Shown here: positions 23,929-35,062 of the stretch, piece after piece
Layout: every line of letters starts with the position of its first letter
Numbering within the stretch: position 1 is the stretch's first letter
Origin: Clostridia bacterium
GTDB lineage: Bacteria; Bacillota; Clostridia; Oscillospirales; CAG-272
NCBI GenBank assembly: GCA_017471825.1
Contig: JAFURQ010000033.1
Location: forward strand, 1 to 64,000
Reading direction: 5' to 3'
DNA length: 64,000 nucleotides
Notes under the pieces: generated by a model
The model's input: only the letters and a program-made list of their open reading frames with translations
What the model was told of the DNA's origin: nothing
Databases searched by the model: none
Program-made: the position numbers and the translations under genes

Positions 23929-25866
23929 CTTTTTGTTGTAAGATAAGGTATTTTTTGTTTTTGTGACAAAAATCGCGGCAGACTCATTATATAAGAGATG
24001 TCTTTTGCCAGAATCGCCTGTGAGAATTTCCTTCACCTTACGAGAAAATTTAATCTCAAGAGGGAGATTAGAGTTGTTATATACCGTTATGAAGGTGTCA
24101 TCGCCTTTAGTTCTTTTATAAACGAGAAGCTCGGAATCAAGGTGTAACAGCTTAAAATCACCATCCTTGTAAACCTCATGCTCCGTTCTGTTTTTTCCAA
24201 CCTTCAAATAGTGGTTTAAAATTTCGGTATTTTCCTTACCCCAAGGAAACGTTCTGCGATTAAATGGATCGGAATAGCCTTCCATTCCGACCTCATCTGC
24301 GTAAAAGATTGCGGGTATTCCGGGAAGGGTTGACAAAATAGTATATGCAGCCTTTAGACGACGGGTGGCTATTTTATACGTATTGTCATACATGCGTATG
24401 TCCTTTAGCTCGGAATTACTTTTTCCGTTTGATGATTCGCCACCAAGCACGGTCAGGATGCGCTCAGTATCGTGGGTGCCGAGAAGATTCATAGTAAGAT
24501 CACGAATTCTCTTAGGCATATTGAAAAACACTTCCGTAAGTGCAAATCTTAGTGAATCGGTTGATTTATCTCTTATATATTCGATAATGCCGGTTCTGAT
24601 GGGATAATTCATTACACCGTCGAGCTCTGCCCCGAGATAATATTTTTTGCGTTCGCCGTATGCTATCTTATTGGATGCATCCTCCCAGACCTCACCGTAT
24701 AATATCGAGTGGTCATTTTTATTATTCAGCGCGGATTTGATGCTTGCAATGAAGGTATCCGGCAGCTCATCCGCGACATCGAGTCTGAAGCCGTCTATTC
24801 CGAGGGCTGAATACTTTTCGATTATTCCATCCCTACCAACGAAAAAATCCGAGCATGCGGGAGTGTCGGGATGAATTCTCGGGAGTATATCTATTCCCCA
24901 CCAGCTTTCATATTTGTGCGGATGATTTTCGAAATTATACCAAGAAAAATACTTTGAATCCTGTGATTGATATGCGCCGAGCGTTGAGTATCTGCCGTTC
25001 TTATTAAAATAGACGCTATCAGAGCCTGTGTGATTGAAAACGCCATCGAGAATAATTCCTATGCCGTATTCCTTTGCGCGTTTGATGAGCTCGGTGAGTG
25101 CTTTGTCTCCGCCAAACATATCGTCGACTTTCGAGTAGTCGCCGGTATCGTATTTATGGTTTGAATATGCCTCGAAAATCGGGCTTAAATATATAGTATC
25201 AACGCCAAGTGATTTTATATATTCGAGCTTATCGATTATACCGTAAAGATTGCCACCATAAAAGGTGTTATTCCTTAAGAATGCGCCGGGATACTCCGGA
25301 TATTCCGGAATTTCCGAATACCAGTCGTCGATATATAAGGCATCCTCGCGACATTTTTTGAAGCTTCCGCGGTTGAATCTATCGACAAAAATATGATAAA
25401 TTATGCCGCCGGCTTTGTGAGCCGGGGGCGAATATTCAAAATTATAAACCGTCAGCTGAAAAAGGTCACCACACTTGTCGTGGGACATAAATACAATGTC
25501 GCTTCTCTTGCGATATCCGTTTAACTCTGTTATGCCCGATATCGTGAAGTAGAAGAAATACAGCCCTATCGGCAATACGGCTGACTTAACGGACAGCGAA
25601 TATACGTCGTAGTTTTCCATTCTGCCGATCCAATCAAGCTTCTTTGTAAGAACCGTGTGAGCGTGTGATCCATCAACAAAAACGGCGCTGATATCACGTG
25701 TTCCGATTGCTCGGGGGATATGCAGCAAAAGGCTTACCGCCTCTGAGGAGGAGTAAGCCGTTCCGCTTTGCTGTTTATCTTTATGCTTGTATGAAATTTC
25801 ACCGAGCATTCCTTCGTAGGCCGACTCGGTTATACGAAGGAATGCGGTATTTGGAGTGTTTATCAT
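23914..25866 (-). CDS. Glycoside hydrolase family 13 (amylase/neopullulanase type)
   Basis: 650 residues. An N-terminal beta-sandwich (about 1-130) is followed by the TIM barrel with all four GH13 regions: DGVFNHTG, GFRLDVADEL (nucleophile Asp), GEVWED (acid Glu) and LLGTHDTER. A small C-terminal beta domain ends the protein. The N-terminal domain and length fit cyclomaltodextrinase or neopullulanase, which cut maltooligosaccharides. There is no signal peptide, so it acts inside the cell, probably on glycogen-derived chains. It overlaps the glgP stop by four bases and has no own ribosome binding site. Confidence 0.92.
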   Translation of the reverse strand: MINTPNTAFLRITESAYEGMLGEISYKHKDKQQSGTAYSSSEAVSLLLHIPRAIGTRDISAVFVDGSHAHTVLTKKLDWIGRMENYDVYSLSVKSAVLPIGLYFFYFTISGITELNGYRKRSDIVFMSHDKCGDLFQLTVYNFEYSPPAHKAGGIIYHIFVDRFNRGSFKKCREDALYIDDWYSEIPEYPEYPGAFLRNNTFYGGNLYGIIDKLEYIKSLGVDTIYLSPIFEAYSNHKYDTGDYSKVDDMFGGDKALTELIKRAKEYGIGIILDGVFNHTGSDSVYFNKNGRYSTLGAYQSQDSKYFSWYNFENHPHKYESWWGIDILPRIHPDTPACSDFFVGRDGIIEKYSALGIDGFRLDVADELPDTFIASIKSALNNKNDHSILYGEVWEDASNKIAYGERKKYYLGAELDGVMNYPIRTGIIEYIRDKSTDSLRFALTEVFFNMPKRIRDLTMNLLGTHDTERILTVLGGESSNGKSNSELKDIRMYDNTYKIATRRLKAAYTILSTLPGIPAIFYADEVGMEGYSDPFNRRTFPWGKENTEILNHYLKVGKNRTEHEVYKDGDFKLLHLDSELLVYKRTKGDDTFITVYNNSNLPLEIKFSRKVKEILTGDSGKRHLLYNESAAIFVTKTKNTLSYNKKGAEI

Positions 25867-28331
25867 TTTGTCTTGTTAACGGGAGAAGCATGCCATATCT
25901 CTTCTGCATACTTTCTAATACTGTTATCCGAAGCAAAAATTCCGCTTGAGGCAGTGTTCATAAGCGATTTCTGCGCCCACTCTTCCCTATTGGCGTAGTC
26001 CTTAATAACATTTTTATAGGTGTAGAGATAAGAATCGAAATCTGCAAGACACATAAAGGGATCGGCAATTCCGTAACCGGGACCTACAAGGTAATCTGCT
26101 ATGTGTGAGAAATCGTGAGATGCAATCGGCTCATAGAATCTATCTACAACCTTGCGAAGAGTTGGCGAGGAGAGATAATAATCCTTTGAGGTATATCCGT
26201 TGCGCCAAAGCTCATCAACCTCGTGAGTGTTCATACCGAAGATATAAGCATTCTCTCTTCCGACGGCTTCAAGTATTTCTACGTTTGCGCCGTCGAGTGT
26301 GCCGAGCGTAGGTGCGCCGTTCATCATGAGCTTCATGCAGCCTGTGCCGCTTGCCTCTTTACCTGCAAGCGAAATCTGCTCGGAGATATCGGCGGAAGGA
26401 ATAAGAATCTCGGCAAGAGAAACGTTGTATTCCTCCATGAAAACAACCTTGAGCTTATCCTTTGTAAGCGGATTTCTCTCAAGCTCTTCAGCAAGGAACC
26501 AGATAAGCTTAATAAGCTTCTTTGCCATAACGTATCCGGGCGCTGCTTTACAGCCGAAAATGAAGGTTTGAGGCTGGATATCCGCGTTGGGATTTTCGAG
26601 GATTTCGTTATAGAGCGCGATTATCTTCATAACGTTAAGAAGCTGGCGCTTATATTCGTGCATTCTCTTAATTTGAACGTCGAAAATCGAATCGGGGCTT
26701 ATGCGCTTTCCGGTCTTTTGGAAAACGTAATGAGCAAAGCGCTCCTTGTTAAGATACTTAATCTCGTTAATTTTTTCGAGAACGCCCTTATCGTCCTTGA
26801 ATTCCTTGAGCTTTGAAAGATTCATTGCATCCTCGCGGAATTCGGGGCCTATAAGCTCGTCAAGGAAGCAAGCAAGACGCGGATTAGCAGTGTTGAGCCA
26901 ACGGCGATGAACAACACCGTTAGTAACGTTGGTGAACTTCCAGGGAGTCATTTTATAAAAATCATGGAATATGGTTTTGGTAAGAATATCGCTGTGCAGG
27001 GCTGAAACACCGTTAACGGCGTGAGAGCCTACGACAGAAAGATTTGCCATTCTTACCTGATTATAAGCAACAATAGCCATTCTGGAAATTCGATCCCAGT
27101 CTCCGGGATACAGATTCCAAAGATCAGCTGTGAAGCGCTTGTTAATTTCGCACACAATGTTATATATTCTCGGAAGCTTCATTGAGAAGAGATCTACTCT
27201 CCAGCACTCAAGCGCCTCGGGAAGCACTGTGTGGTTAGTGTATGATACGGTTTTTACAACTATGCTCCAGGCATCCTCCCAAGAATATGAATAGATATCC
27301 ATAAATATTCTCATAAGCTCGGGGATACAGAGAGCGGGATGCGTATCGTTGATGTGGATAGCAACGTTGTCCTCAAAGCCCTTTAATGAGCCATGCTCTG
27401 CGAAATAATCACTAATGATGCTCTGAAGCGAGGCTGAAACAAGGAAATATTGCTGCGTGAGTCTGAGGAGCTTTCCTTCATCGTAGTCATCCTTGGGATA
27501 CAGCTGCTTCGTTATAACCTCGGCATTGTCGTTCATGGAGAGGTTACGAACGTATGAGCTCTGTGTTGTGTTGTAATTAGTAAGAGTAGAGTGTGTAGGA
27601 CGGGCGCGCCACAGGCGTATGGTATTGACAGCATCCGTAGTCGTGCCAGGAATCAGGAGATCGTACGGTACTGCTCTAACCTCATCATACTCATAATTTG
27701 AAATTTTGAGAGATACACCATCCCATTCCTCCTTCAGCTTACCGCCAAGGCGAATGGAAACACTCTTTTCGGGGTGAGGCACAAGCCAAGCTCCGCCACT
27801 GCCAAGCCATTCATCGGGAAGCTCTACCTGCTCGCCGTCAATTATTTTTTGCTTAAAGAGTCCGTTTTCATAAAGCAGTGAGTATCCGTTAGCTGCATAA
27901 TCGAGCGCGGAAAGCGAGTCCATAAAGCAAGCGGCAAGTCTACCGAGACCGCCATTGCCAAGACCGGGATCGACCTCGCAGGCGTAAACCTTCTCAAAGC
28001 TTGTACCAAAGTCGCTTAGAATTTCAACGAGCTGGTCGTATATACCAAGGTTTACAGAGACGTTTTTCATAGAACGTCCAACGAGGAATTCCATGCAAAG
28101 ATAACATATCTTCTTTGCGCCGGTTGCTTTTTTGCGCTTTTTAAACTCCGCACGATAATCAATCATAATCTCTTTGATTACCGCGGCGGTAGCCTGATAA
28201 AGCTGCTCGTCAGTTGCTGTTGATGGGTTGGAGATACCCCTGATTATGAGCTTCGCTTCGATTCTTTCACGAAGATTTGTGATCGGGGCCTTCATTCCGG
28301 AGTGTGATGTGGTGTTTGCGTTGCTTATCAT
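25863..28331 (-). CDS. glgP: Glycogen/starch phosphorylase
   Basis: 822 residues, full length for GT35. It has the PLP site EASGTGCMKLMMNGAPTLGT with the Schiff-base lysine, and the N-terminal LGNGGLGRLAACFMDS. The enzyme releases glucose-1-phosphate from glycogen or maltodextrin ends. It lies between glgA and the GH13 gene in the operon. An AGGT-type site lies 13 bases upstream of the ATG. Confidence 0.97.
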   Translation of the reverse strand: MISNANTTSHSGMKAPITNLRERIEAKLIIRGISNPSTATDEQLYQATAAVIKEIMIDYRAEFKKRKKATGAKKICYLCMEFLVGRSMKNVSVNLGIYDQLVEILSDFGTSFEKVYACEVDPGLGNGGLGRLAACFMDSLSALDYAANGYSLLYENGLFKQKIIDGEQVELPDEWLGSGGAWLVPHPEKSVSIRLGGKLKEEWDGVSLKISNYEYDEVRAVPYDLLIPGTTTDAVNTIRLWRARPTHSTLTNYNTTQSSYVRNLSMNDNAEVITKQLYPKDDYDEGKLLRLTQQYFLVSASLQSIISDYFAEHGSLKGFEDNVAIHINDTHPALCIPELMRIFMDIYSYSWEDAWSIVVKTVSYTNHTVLPEALECWRVDLFSMKLPRIYNIVCEINKRFTADLWNLYPGDWDRISRMAIVAYNQVRMANLSVVGSHAVNGVSALHSDILTKTIFHDFYKMTPWKFTNVTNGVVHRRWLNTANPRLACFLDELIGPEFREDAMNLSKLKEFKDDKGVLEKINEIKYLNKERFAHYVFQKTGKRISPDSIFDVQIKRMHEYKRQLLNVMKIIALYNEILENPNADIQPQTFIFGCKAAPGYVMAKKLIKLIWFLAEELERNPLTKDKLKVVFMEEYNVSLAEILIPSADISEQISLAGKEASGTGCMKLMMNGAPTLGTLDGANVEILEAVGRENAYIFGMNTHEVDELWRNGYTSKDYYLSSPTLRKVVDRFYEPIASHDFSHIADYLVGPGYGIADPFMCLADFDSYLYTYKNVIKDYANREEWAQKSLMNTASSGIFASDNSIRKYAEEIWHASPVNKTK

Positions 28332-28343
28332 TTTGTCTTATAC

Positions 28344-29771
28344 CTACCAATTTATTAAAACATTATAAAGCTCAATATATTTTGCGGCAGACTTGTCCCA
28401 AGAGAAGTCTGTGTCAATTGCGCTTTTGCGTAATATAGCCCATTCCTTTGGATTGTTATATACCGAAAGAGCATTTTTTAAAGTGAAAAGAAGCTCATGT
28501 GCGTTATAGTTGTTGAAGGTAAAACCGTTAGCACCCTCAGAGCCGTATGGCTTTATAGAATCGTACAAGCCACCAACGGCGCGTACTACCGGCACCGTTC
28601 CGTATGCGCACGCAATCATTTGTGCAAGTCCGCAGGGCTCACTCTTTGACGGCATAAGGAATATATCCGCCGCGGCATACATCTTCTTTGAAAGCGTTCT
28701 GTCAAACTTAATGAGAGCGCGGAAATTAGGATGAATTGAATCGAGATTTGCGAAAGCCTCCTCGTATTTCTCATCTCCTGTTCCGAGTACGGCAACCTGT
28801 ACCCTCTCCTTAAGGAACTCATTCAATATATGAAGGACAAGATCAAGTCCTTTTTGATCAGTTAAACGAGTTACCATTACAACAAGAGGAACGGTTTCAT
28901 CCTCCGGAAGACCGATTTCACGCTGAAGCGCTAACTTATTTTTTGCCTTACCGGACTTTATGGTGCGCTTATCAAAGGTTGCATAAATTTCGCCGGCAAC
29001 CTTTGGAGAAAAGGCTGTATAGTCTATGCCGTTTATAATTCCGCACATTTTGTGAGATATGGAGCTTACAATCGAGGCAAGGCCAAAGGCGAAAAAGTCG
29101 TGACGCAATTCGCAGGCGTAGTTTGGACTAACGGTTGAGGTATAATCGCTGACGGTCATAGCACCCTTCAAAAGATTTATGCAACCGTTGAATTCAACTA
29201 TATCGCGGTATTTTTCATCCAGATCAAAAACGTCACCCAAAATCAAGGGATCGTATTTTCCCTGAAATTCTATGTTGTGTATTGTGAAAAGAGTGCGAAT
29301 TTTGGAAAGTGCGGATACGCCGGAATATTTGGTTTTGAGATAAATAACCGCAAGAGCCGATTGCCAGTCATTCGCGTGCAAAACGTCCGGAATGTTACCT
29401 GTTTTGATAATAAACTCAATAACAGCCATGGAGAAAAAGGCAAATCTTTCGCCATCGTCCCACTCTCCATAGGTTTTTGCTCTGTCAAAATAATAGTGGT
29501 TCTCAACAAAGTAATAGGTAACGTTATCCTGTTCGATTTTAAATATTGTTGCGCCGGTAGTTCTCCATGAAAGTTTGAAGGTCAAGTCGGCAACGTATTC
29601 GAGCGCCGCACGGTGCTCGACCTTCATATTGCCGTACAGAGGAAGTATAACCTCGCATTTAGAGGACGGATCCTTTGCGGCGACAGATTTCGGCAATGCA
29701 CCTATAACATCGCCGAGACCGCCGCTTGCCGAATAAGGAGCGCCTTCGCTTGCAACGTAAAGTATTTTCAT
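28344..29771 (-). CDS. glgA: Glycogen synthase (ADP-glucose type)
   Basis: 475 residues from the ATG at 29771, which has AAGGAG seven bases upstream; a start seven codons earlier lacks one. GT5 fold: KILYVASEGAPYSASGGLGD with the KxGGL-like loop (here SGGLGD), GIDYTAFSP, and SKSEPCGLAQMIA near the C-terminus. It extends alpha-1,4-glucan from ADP-glucose supplied by GlgC. It follows glgD by 21 bases. Confidence 0.96.
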   Translation of the reverse strand: MKILYVASEGAPYSASGGLGDVIGALPKSVAAKDPSSKCEVILPLYGNMKVEHRAALEYVADLTFKLSWRTTGATIFKIEQDNVTYYFVENHYYFDRAKTYGEWDDGERFAFFSMAVIEFIIKTGNIPDVLHANDWQSALAVIYLKTKYSGVSALSKIRTLFTIHNIEFQGKYDPLILGDVFDLDEKYRDIVEFNGCINLLKGAMTVSDYTSTVSPNYACELRHDFFAFGLASIVSSISHKMCGIINGIDYTAFSPKVAGEIYATFDKRTIKSGKAKNKLALQREIGLPEDETVPLVVMVTRLTDQKGLDLVLHILNEFLKERVQVAVLGTGDEKYEEAFANLDSIHPNFRALIKFDRTLSKKMYAAADIFLMPSKSEPCGLAQMIACAYGTVPVVRAVGGLYDSIKPYGSEGANGFTFNNYNAHELLFTLKNALSVYNNPKEWAILRKSAIDTDFSWDKSAAKYIELYNVLINW

Positions 29772-29792
29772 TTTTATCTCCTTAAAGAGCAA

Positions 29793-30923
29793 TTAAACTT
29801 TTCTTTTCTTCTGAACAAAGAAAGGCATATTTGGGTTTCCGGAGAGCTTTACGCCGGCTGTAACGTGAACATCCTTATCGGTAACGATACAATTAAGCTC
29901 TGCGTTATTCTCTACGTACGTACCGTGGAACAAAACGCTGTTTTTAATAACCGCGCCCTTGCCTACGTGAACTCCTCTGAAAATTACCGAATTGATAACG
30001 GTTCCCTCGATTACACATTCATCGGCTATCATTGAGTTTTCTACTACAGCAGATGAGGTGTGCACCGTGGGGGCGGAGTTATGAACTCTTGTGAAAATCG
30101 GGAAGCCCTTTTGTCCGAGCAAGGATTCGCGCGCATTTTCATTAGTTGCAAGCTCCATAGAGTGCTTGTAGTAGTCAAGGAAGCTCGAAACCGAAGCTAC
30201 ATAGCCCTCGTGGCAGTAAACGTGATAGTTGGAGGATTTATAGCTCGAGAGGAACATTTTTGTCAGGCTGTCTAACTCATAGGCATCTGCCTCTTCTATA
30301 ATTGTGCGCAAGTGAAGCGTTTTCATTACAAAAATGTTGAGGGCGAGCTCAGGATTTTTTTCATTGTAGGTGGAGTTCATGGATATGTCGGTTATTTTAC
30401 CGGCAACCGATGAAACCATCATACGGGGAGTTTTTGATGTGTAGTCCTTGGATACCTTCTGAGTAACAAAGGTGACATCGGCATTGGTCTGCTCGTGTGC
30501 TTTGATTACCTTCGTAAGATCAATTGTAAGAACGTGGTCAGAGTCCATAAGGACAACGTAATCCTCTTTCAGCTCGTTGATGTACTCCTTCATGTTTTTA
30601 AGTGCCTGTAAATGAGTGGAAAAGAGCTGTGTTGATGAGGCGTATGCGGTCTGGAACGGAGAAATCATGGTTATACCGCCTTCTCTTCTCGCGAGATCCC
30701 AGTCCTTACCGCTTCCGATGTGCTCAAGAAGCGAACGGTAATTGTAGTTTGCAACAATATTTATGTTGGAAATGTTCGCGTTTACCATATTTGAAAGGCA
30801 GAAGTCAACGAGTCTGTAACGACAAGCAAACGGTATAGCCGCAACCGTTCTATCTGCGGTCAATCTTGACAATGTATTGTTATTAAGACTTGAAAATATA
30901 ATTCCTGCTGCACTGATTGCCAT
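29793..30923 (-). CDS. glgD: Glucose-1-phosphate adenylyltransferase subunit GlgD
   Basis: 376 residues. It has a nucleotidyltransferase-like N-domain and a left-handed beta-helix C-domain with hexapeptide repeats (VIEGTVINSVIF, VHVGKGAVIKNS). The GGxGxRL substrate loop of GlgC is missing at the N-terminus (FSSLNNNTLSRLTADR instead), as is usual for GlgD, so it is probably a regulatory partner of GlgC. GlgC-GlgD pairs are typical of Firmicutes. Confidence 0.93.
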   Translation of the reverse strand: MAISAAGIIFSSLNNNTLSRLTADRTVAAIPFACRYRLVDFCLSNMVNANISNINIVANYNYRSLLEHIGSGKDWDLARREGGITMISPFQTAYASSTQLFSTHLQALKNMKEYINELKEDYVVLMDSDHVLTIDLTKVIKAHEQTNADVTFVTQKVSKDYTSKTPRMMVSSVAGKITDISMNSTYNEKNPELALNIFVMKTLHLRTIIEEADAYELDSLTKMFLSSYKSSNYHVYCHEGYVASVSSFLDYYKHSMELATNENARESLLGQKGFPIFTRVHNSAPTVHTSSAVVENSMIADECVIEGTVINSVIFRGVHVGKGAVIKNSVLFHGTYVENNAELNCIVTDKDVHVTAGVKLSGNPNMPFFVQKKRKV

Positions 30924-30942
30924 TGTAATATCTCCCTTCCCT

Positions 30943-32106
30943 TTAATCGTTTACCTTGTCACCGGGGGCGATCACTTTACCCTTGCCAATGACGGTAATA
31001 TTTTCCTTGGTTGCGGATTCCGTACCGACTACGGCTTCCTCGCCAATTAAAACGTCGGAATCAATTATAGAGGTGTAAACCTTAGCGTTTTTCTTAACTA
31101 CAACGTCCTCCATAATTACCGAATCGCAAACCACGGCACCCTCTTCAACGATAACGCCGCCCGAAAGAATAGAGTTAATAACGGTACCGTATATTTTACA
31201 TCCTTCCGAAACGAGAGAATTCTTTGTTTTTGAATTCTTGCCGTGAACCTGAGGAGGACGGGCAAAGTTTCTTGAGAATATTCTGAAATTATTATCCTGA
31301 ATATTAAGGATGGGTTTTTCGCCTATCAAATCCATATTTGATTCCCAAAGCGAAGAAATAGTTCCTACGTCCTTCCAATAGCCGGAGAATTTGTAGGAGT
31401 AAAGCTTTTCGCCGTTGTTGAGAAGGTTGGGGATTATGTTCTTACCAAAGTCGTTGGAGGAATTTTCATCAGCTTCGTCGGTCTCAAGATATTCAATGAG
31501 CTTTGAGGTAGAAAAGATGTAAATACCCATAGAGGCTTGATTGTTCTTAGGCTGCTTGGGCTTCTCCTCGAACTCGTAAATGACGCCGTCGGGTGTAGTG
31601 TTGCATATACCGAATCTGCTTGCTTCTTCAATCGGGACGGTTATGGTAGCCACAGTACACGCCGCACCGGTAGCCTTATGCTGCTCAAGCATCTTCATAT
31701 AATCCATTTTATATATATGGTCACCCGAAAGGATGAGCACGTAATCCGGATCATATTGCTTGATAAAGTTTATGTTCTGGTAAATTGCATTGGCAGTTCC
31801 CTTATACCAATCAGAGCTCTTGTTGCCCTGATATGGCGGCAGAACGGTAAGTCCGCCTCTTGAACGGTCAAGATCCCAAGGAGCGCCGTTGCCGAGATAT
31901 TCATTAAGCGCCAGGGGCTGATACTGAGTTAAAACACCTACTGTGTCAATGGAGGAATTAATGCAGTTGGAAAGCGGAAAATCGATAATCTTATACTTTC
32001 CTGCAAAGGTTACGGCGGGCTTTGCTGTTTGCTTAGTGAGATCGTATAACCTTGATCCTTGTCCGCCTGCAAGTAACATGGCAATACATTCTTTTTTGCA
32101 ATACAT
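30943..32106 (-). CDS. glgC: Glucose-1-phosphate adenylyltransferase
   Basis: 387 residues. The N-terminal loop [14 protein letters not shown] is intact, followed by [19 protein letters not shown] and the sugar-site [10 protein letters not shown]. The C-terminal domain is a beta-helix with hexapeptide repeats. It makes ADP-glucose from ATP and glucose-1-phosphate, the committed step of glycogen synthesis. AAGGAG lies seven bases before the ATG. It is 19 bases upstream of glgD. Confidence 0.97.
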   Translation of the reverse strand: MYCKKECIAMLLAGGQGSRLYDLTKQTAKPAVTFAGKYKIIDFPLSNCINSSIDTVGVLTQYQPLALNEYLGNGAPWDLDRSRGGLTVLPPYQGNKSSDWYKGTANAIYQNINFIKQYDPDYVLILSGDHIYKMDYMKMLEQHKATGAACTVATITVPIEEASRFGICNTTPDGVIYEFEEKPKQPKNNQASMGIYIFSTSKLIEYLETDEADENSSNDFGKNIIPNLLNNGEKLYSYKFSGYWKDVGTISSLWESNMDLIGEKPILNIQDNNFRIFSRNFARPPQVHGKNSKTKNSLVSEGCKIYGTVINSILSGGVIVEEGAVVCDSVIMEDVVVKKNAKVYTSIIDSDVLIGEEAVVGTESATKENITVIGKGKVIAPGDKVND

Positions 32107-32119
32107 AACGTTTCTCCTT

Positions 32120-34003
32120 CTATATTGTGATTTTGTTCTTACTTGGAATTTGCTTATAAATTTTACCCGAAAACGGATGCAATTTTACCGTCACAAAGCG
32201 CTCCTGCTTTTCTGAAACAAATTCAACGTCGTCCGATTCATCGGTGGGCTCGGTTGAAAAGACGCAGGTGGGCTTAATATTTTTCTTGAGATCAATTCTT
32301 ACGGTACGCTCGGCACCCGAGAAATTGATCACGGTTATGAGCTCGGAGCTTTTTGATTTTCTACGATATGCAACAATATTTAACTCTGCCTCATCGGGTA
32401 GAATCCACTCGAATCCTCGCGGTGAGAAATCAAATTCCCACAGGGCTTTGTTTTCAATATAGAAACGGTTGAGTGCAACTACGTAGTCGCGCATTGCTCT
32501 GTGATTCGGGTAGTCAAGCATAAACCATTCGAGCGCGCTTGCAAAGTCCCACTCGCGGAATTGCGCATATTCGGTACCCATAAAGAGCATCTTTTTGCCG
32601 GGGTAAGTCATAATCAGCATAAGCGAGGCGCGCATCTGCCTGAACTTGTCCTCATATGCTCCGTACATTTTATCTATAAAGGATAACTTTCCGTGCACCA
32701 CCTCGTCGTGCGATATCGGCAATACGTAATTTTCGGAAAAGGCGTACATTATCGGGAAATTCAGAGCCTTATGCTTATATTTTCTGAAAAACGGATCCGT
32801 CATGACGTAATCGTAAAAGTCATTGGCGAAGCCCATGTTCCATTTCAGATTGAATCCAAGACCGCCGTCGTAAACCGGCTTGGTGATACTGCCGAAATCT
32901 CCCGATTCCTCGGCAATCATAAGTGCCTCGGGAAATTCGGAAAATACTGCGGTGTTTAATTTGCGAATAAATGCGGTAGCCTCGAGATTTTCGCGTCCGC
33001 CAAAGGCGTTGGGAACCCATTTGCCCGGTTCCTTATCGTAGTCGAGGTATATCATTGATGCAACGGCATCAACGCGCAGTCCGTCAACGTGATATTCACG
33101 GAAGAACCATAATGCGTTTGAGATAAGAAAGCTCTGTACCTCTTCTCTACCGAGATCAAAGAAGCGAGTTCCCCAGGATGCAGATTCCTTGCGGTCGTCG
33201 CCCTGGTATTCATACAGAGGTGAGCCGTCGAACTCATAGAGTCCCCACTGATCCTTGGGAAAATGCGCGGGCACCCAGTCTAAAATAACGCCGATTCCCG
33301 CCTTATGCAGGCTGTTTATCAGATACTTGAAATCATCGGGGTTGCCGAAGCGAGACGTAGGGGCGTAGAATCCGCATACCTGATATCCCCAAGATCCGTC
33401 AAAGGGATACTCGGCAATAGGCATAAACTCAACGTGAGTGTAGCCCATATATTTGAGATACGGGACAAGTGAGTCGGCTAATTCGCGATAGGTCAAATAA
33501 TCGCCGTTTTCCTTGCGATTGAAGCTACCGAGGTGAACCTCGTAAATATTGAGTGGCATTGCAAGGTAGCCGCTCTTGGCAAGAACCTCGCGCTTGCGCC
33601 TTTTCAGCCAGGCTGAATCCGTCCAGGAGTGCTTGGATTCGTTGAAGATTATAGATGAGCCGTCAGCGCCGCCGCGTGAATATCTGGCGTAGGGGTCGCC
33701 CTTGTAAACTCGCGTACCGTTGCGCTCTATGATGAACTTATAGGTGCTCCCCTCGAGTGAGCGGTCGGCGGTGTAGGTGCATTCCCATACCCCGTGTGTA
33801 ACTCTGTATAGCGGCAAGATCCCGTGAGTCCAGCCTGTAAAATCCGAAGCGAGAAAAACCGCATCGGCACCGGGTGCCCAAGTTCTGAAGGTATATATAT
33901 ATTGATTGTTTTCTCGGTGCAAAGTGCAGCCAAGATATTCGTAGGAGTAGAAGTTTGTCCCTTGATGGAATAAAAACGCAGCCTGGTTGTTTTCTGTAGT
34001 CAT
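32120..34003 (-). CDS. glgB: 1,4-alpha-glucan branching enzyme
   Basis: 627 residues from the ATG at 34003; a GTG three codons earlier overlaps the ribosome binding site GGAAGG and is rejected. A CBM48 domain (about 20-110) precedes the GH13 barrel, with [23 protein letters not shown] (nucleophile Asp), LMIAEES (acid Glu) and [12 protein letters not shown]. It adds alpha-1,6 branches to glycogen. It is the first gene of the operon. TATAAT lies at 34027-34032, but the matching -35 is poor. Confidence 0.96.
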   Translation of the reverse strand: MTTENNQAAFLFHQGTNFYSYEYLGCTLHRENNQYIYTFRTWAPGADAVFLASDFTGWTHGILPLYRVTHGVWECTYTADRSLEGSTYKFIIERNGTRVYKGDPYARYSRGGADGSSIIFNESKHSWTDSAWLKRRKREVLAKSGYLAMPLNIYEVHLGSFNRKENGDYLTYRELADSLVPYLKYMGYTHVEFMPIAEYPFDGSWGYQVCGFYAPTSRFGNPDDFKYLINSLHKAGIGVILDWVPAHFPKDQWGLYEFDGSPLYEYQGDDRKESASWGTRFFDLGREEVQSFLISNALWFFREYHVDGLRVDAVASMIYLDYDKEPGKWVPNAFGGRENLEATAFIRKLNTAVFSEFPEALMIAEESGDFGSITKPVYDGGLGFNLKWNMGFANDFYDYVMTDPFFRKYKHKALNFPIMYAFSENYVLPISHDEVVHGKLSFIDKMYGAYEDKFRQMRASLMLIMTYPGKKMLFMGTEYAQFREWDFASALEWFMLDYPNHRAMRDYVVALNRFYIENKALWEFDFSPRGFEWILPDEAELNIVAYRRKSKSSELITVINFSGAERTVRIDLKKNIKPTCVFSTEPTDESDDVEFVSEKQERFVTVKLHPFSGKIYKQIPSKNKITI

Positions 34004-34108
34004 TCTTTTCACCTTCCGAGTTGTTGATTATAGAATTTTAACACAAGCGTAATGTCGAATTTAAATAAAACGTGTATAGTCATCAAAAGAAATTACATCA
34101 GCGGTGTT

Positions 34109-34678
34109 TTATTTTCCCTTTTTTATCGGATGCTTTCTCTTAAATGCGAGCTTTCCTTTGATGGATCTCATATTCTTTAGCAAATAGCCGCAGAGGCGCG
34201 AGATAGGAGATTTCAAACAGCCGATCAGAAGCTTTAGCGGGTAATTCAATATGTAAGCCAAAGCGAATGCAAAGGAATAAATAAAATAGAAAAACCAGAG
34301 TATTATCCTTTGAAATAATGAGCCGATGGTTTTTACAGAAAAGAAAAATGTTATAACCGTAATTGCGAACAAATAGAAGCGGAAAACGCCATCCGTTATT
34401 ACGTAACAGATTATTAGATATGAAAGACCGAAAATCAGGAAAAAGAAAAAATCGTAAACATTGCGCCCCACGAATTTTTTAGTGCTTGAGTCGATAATTT
34501 TCCCTTTTTTGTATTCGGATATCGATTTAGCCTTCAGTACGTTTATTTCGAGCAGTAATAAATTCTTAATTGAAGCTATTATTGCAGAAAATGAGTGATA
34601 AGCCCCTCCGAAAAGCAAACCGAAGAAAAAGGAGATACAAACCGCAAGGAGTATTTCGGAAAAGGTATATGAAATCAT
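34109..34678 (-). CDS. yabQ: Spore cortex protein YabQ-like
   Basis: 189 residues with four or five hydrophobic segments in the first 150 residues and a very basic tail (KRKHPIKKGK). The place directly after yabP, with a four-base overlap, and the membrane layout match YabQ, needed for cortex formation in Bacillus. The sequence is diverged, so the call leans on context. divIC, which often follows, is not present. Confidence 0.75.
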   Translation of the reverse strand: MISYTFSEILLAVCISFFFGLLFGGAYHSFSAIIASIKNLLLLEINVLKAKSISEYKKGKIIDSSTKKFVGRNVYDFFFFLIFGLSYLIICYVITDGVFRFYLFAITVITFFFSVKTIGSLFQRIILWFFYFIYSFAFALAYILNYPLKLLIGCLKSPISRLCGYLLKNMRSIKGKLAFKRKHPIKKGK

Positions 34679-34947
34679 CCGAAGATTCTCGCCATAAAGC
34701 CTTTTTTATCTTCGGCGGTTTTATAGAAGAACGCATCAATGCGGCCTATTACAACAATTTTGCCGTTTTCCTTTGACAGCTCTTCGATTTTCATATCTTT
34801 TCCTTCGATACAAACGGTTCCGCTGTTTGTCGAAAGAGTTAGTGTGCTTTCGTCAAAATCAATGACACCGAGGACTCCGCTGAGCGTGAGGGTGGAACGG
34901 TTCTTTAATAATAATTCCTGATGTACGTTATCTGCAGATGTACCCAT
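34675..34947 (-). CDS. yabP: Sporulation protein YabP
   Basis: 90 residues, all-beta, with the family opening HQELLLKNRSTLTLSGVLGV and GRIDAFFY near the end. YabP and YabQ act in spore cortex assembly under the mother-cell sigma factor. GGAGG lies eight bases before the ATG. It overlaps yabQ by four bases. A terminator separates it from rqcP upstream, so it must have its own promoter. Confidence 0.9.
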   Translation of the reverse strand: MGTSADNVHQELLLKNRSTLTLSGVLGVIDFDESTLTLSTNSGTVCIEGKDMKIEELSKENGKIVVIGRIDAFFYKTAEDKKGFMARIFG

Positions 34948-34964
34948 AAATTCCTCCGAGAAAA

Positions 34965-35002
34965 TTTAAAATCACATACTCTAAAGAATATGTGATTTTA
35001 AA
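34965..35002 (-). terminator. Terminator after hup-rqcP
   Basis: Perfect 14-base stem TTTAAAATCACATA/TATGTGATTTTAAA with ten-base loop. A short T run follows on the minus strand. It lies between rqcP and yabP. Confidence 0.8.
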
Positions 35003-35062
35003 TAAAAATATGCCTGAACACAACGTGTTATCATTGTTATACAGGATTTTCTCGTGAAAAAC

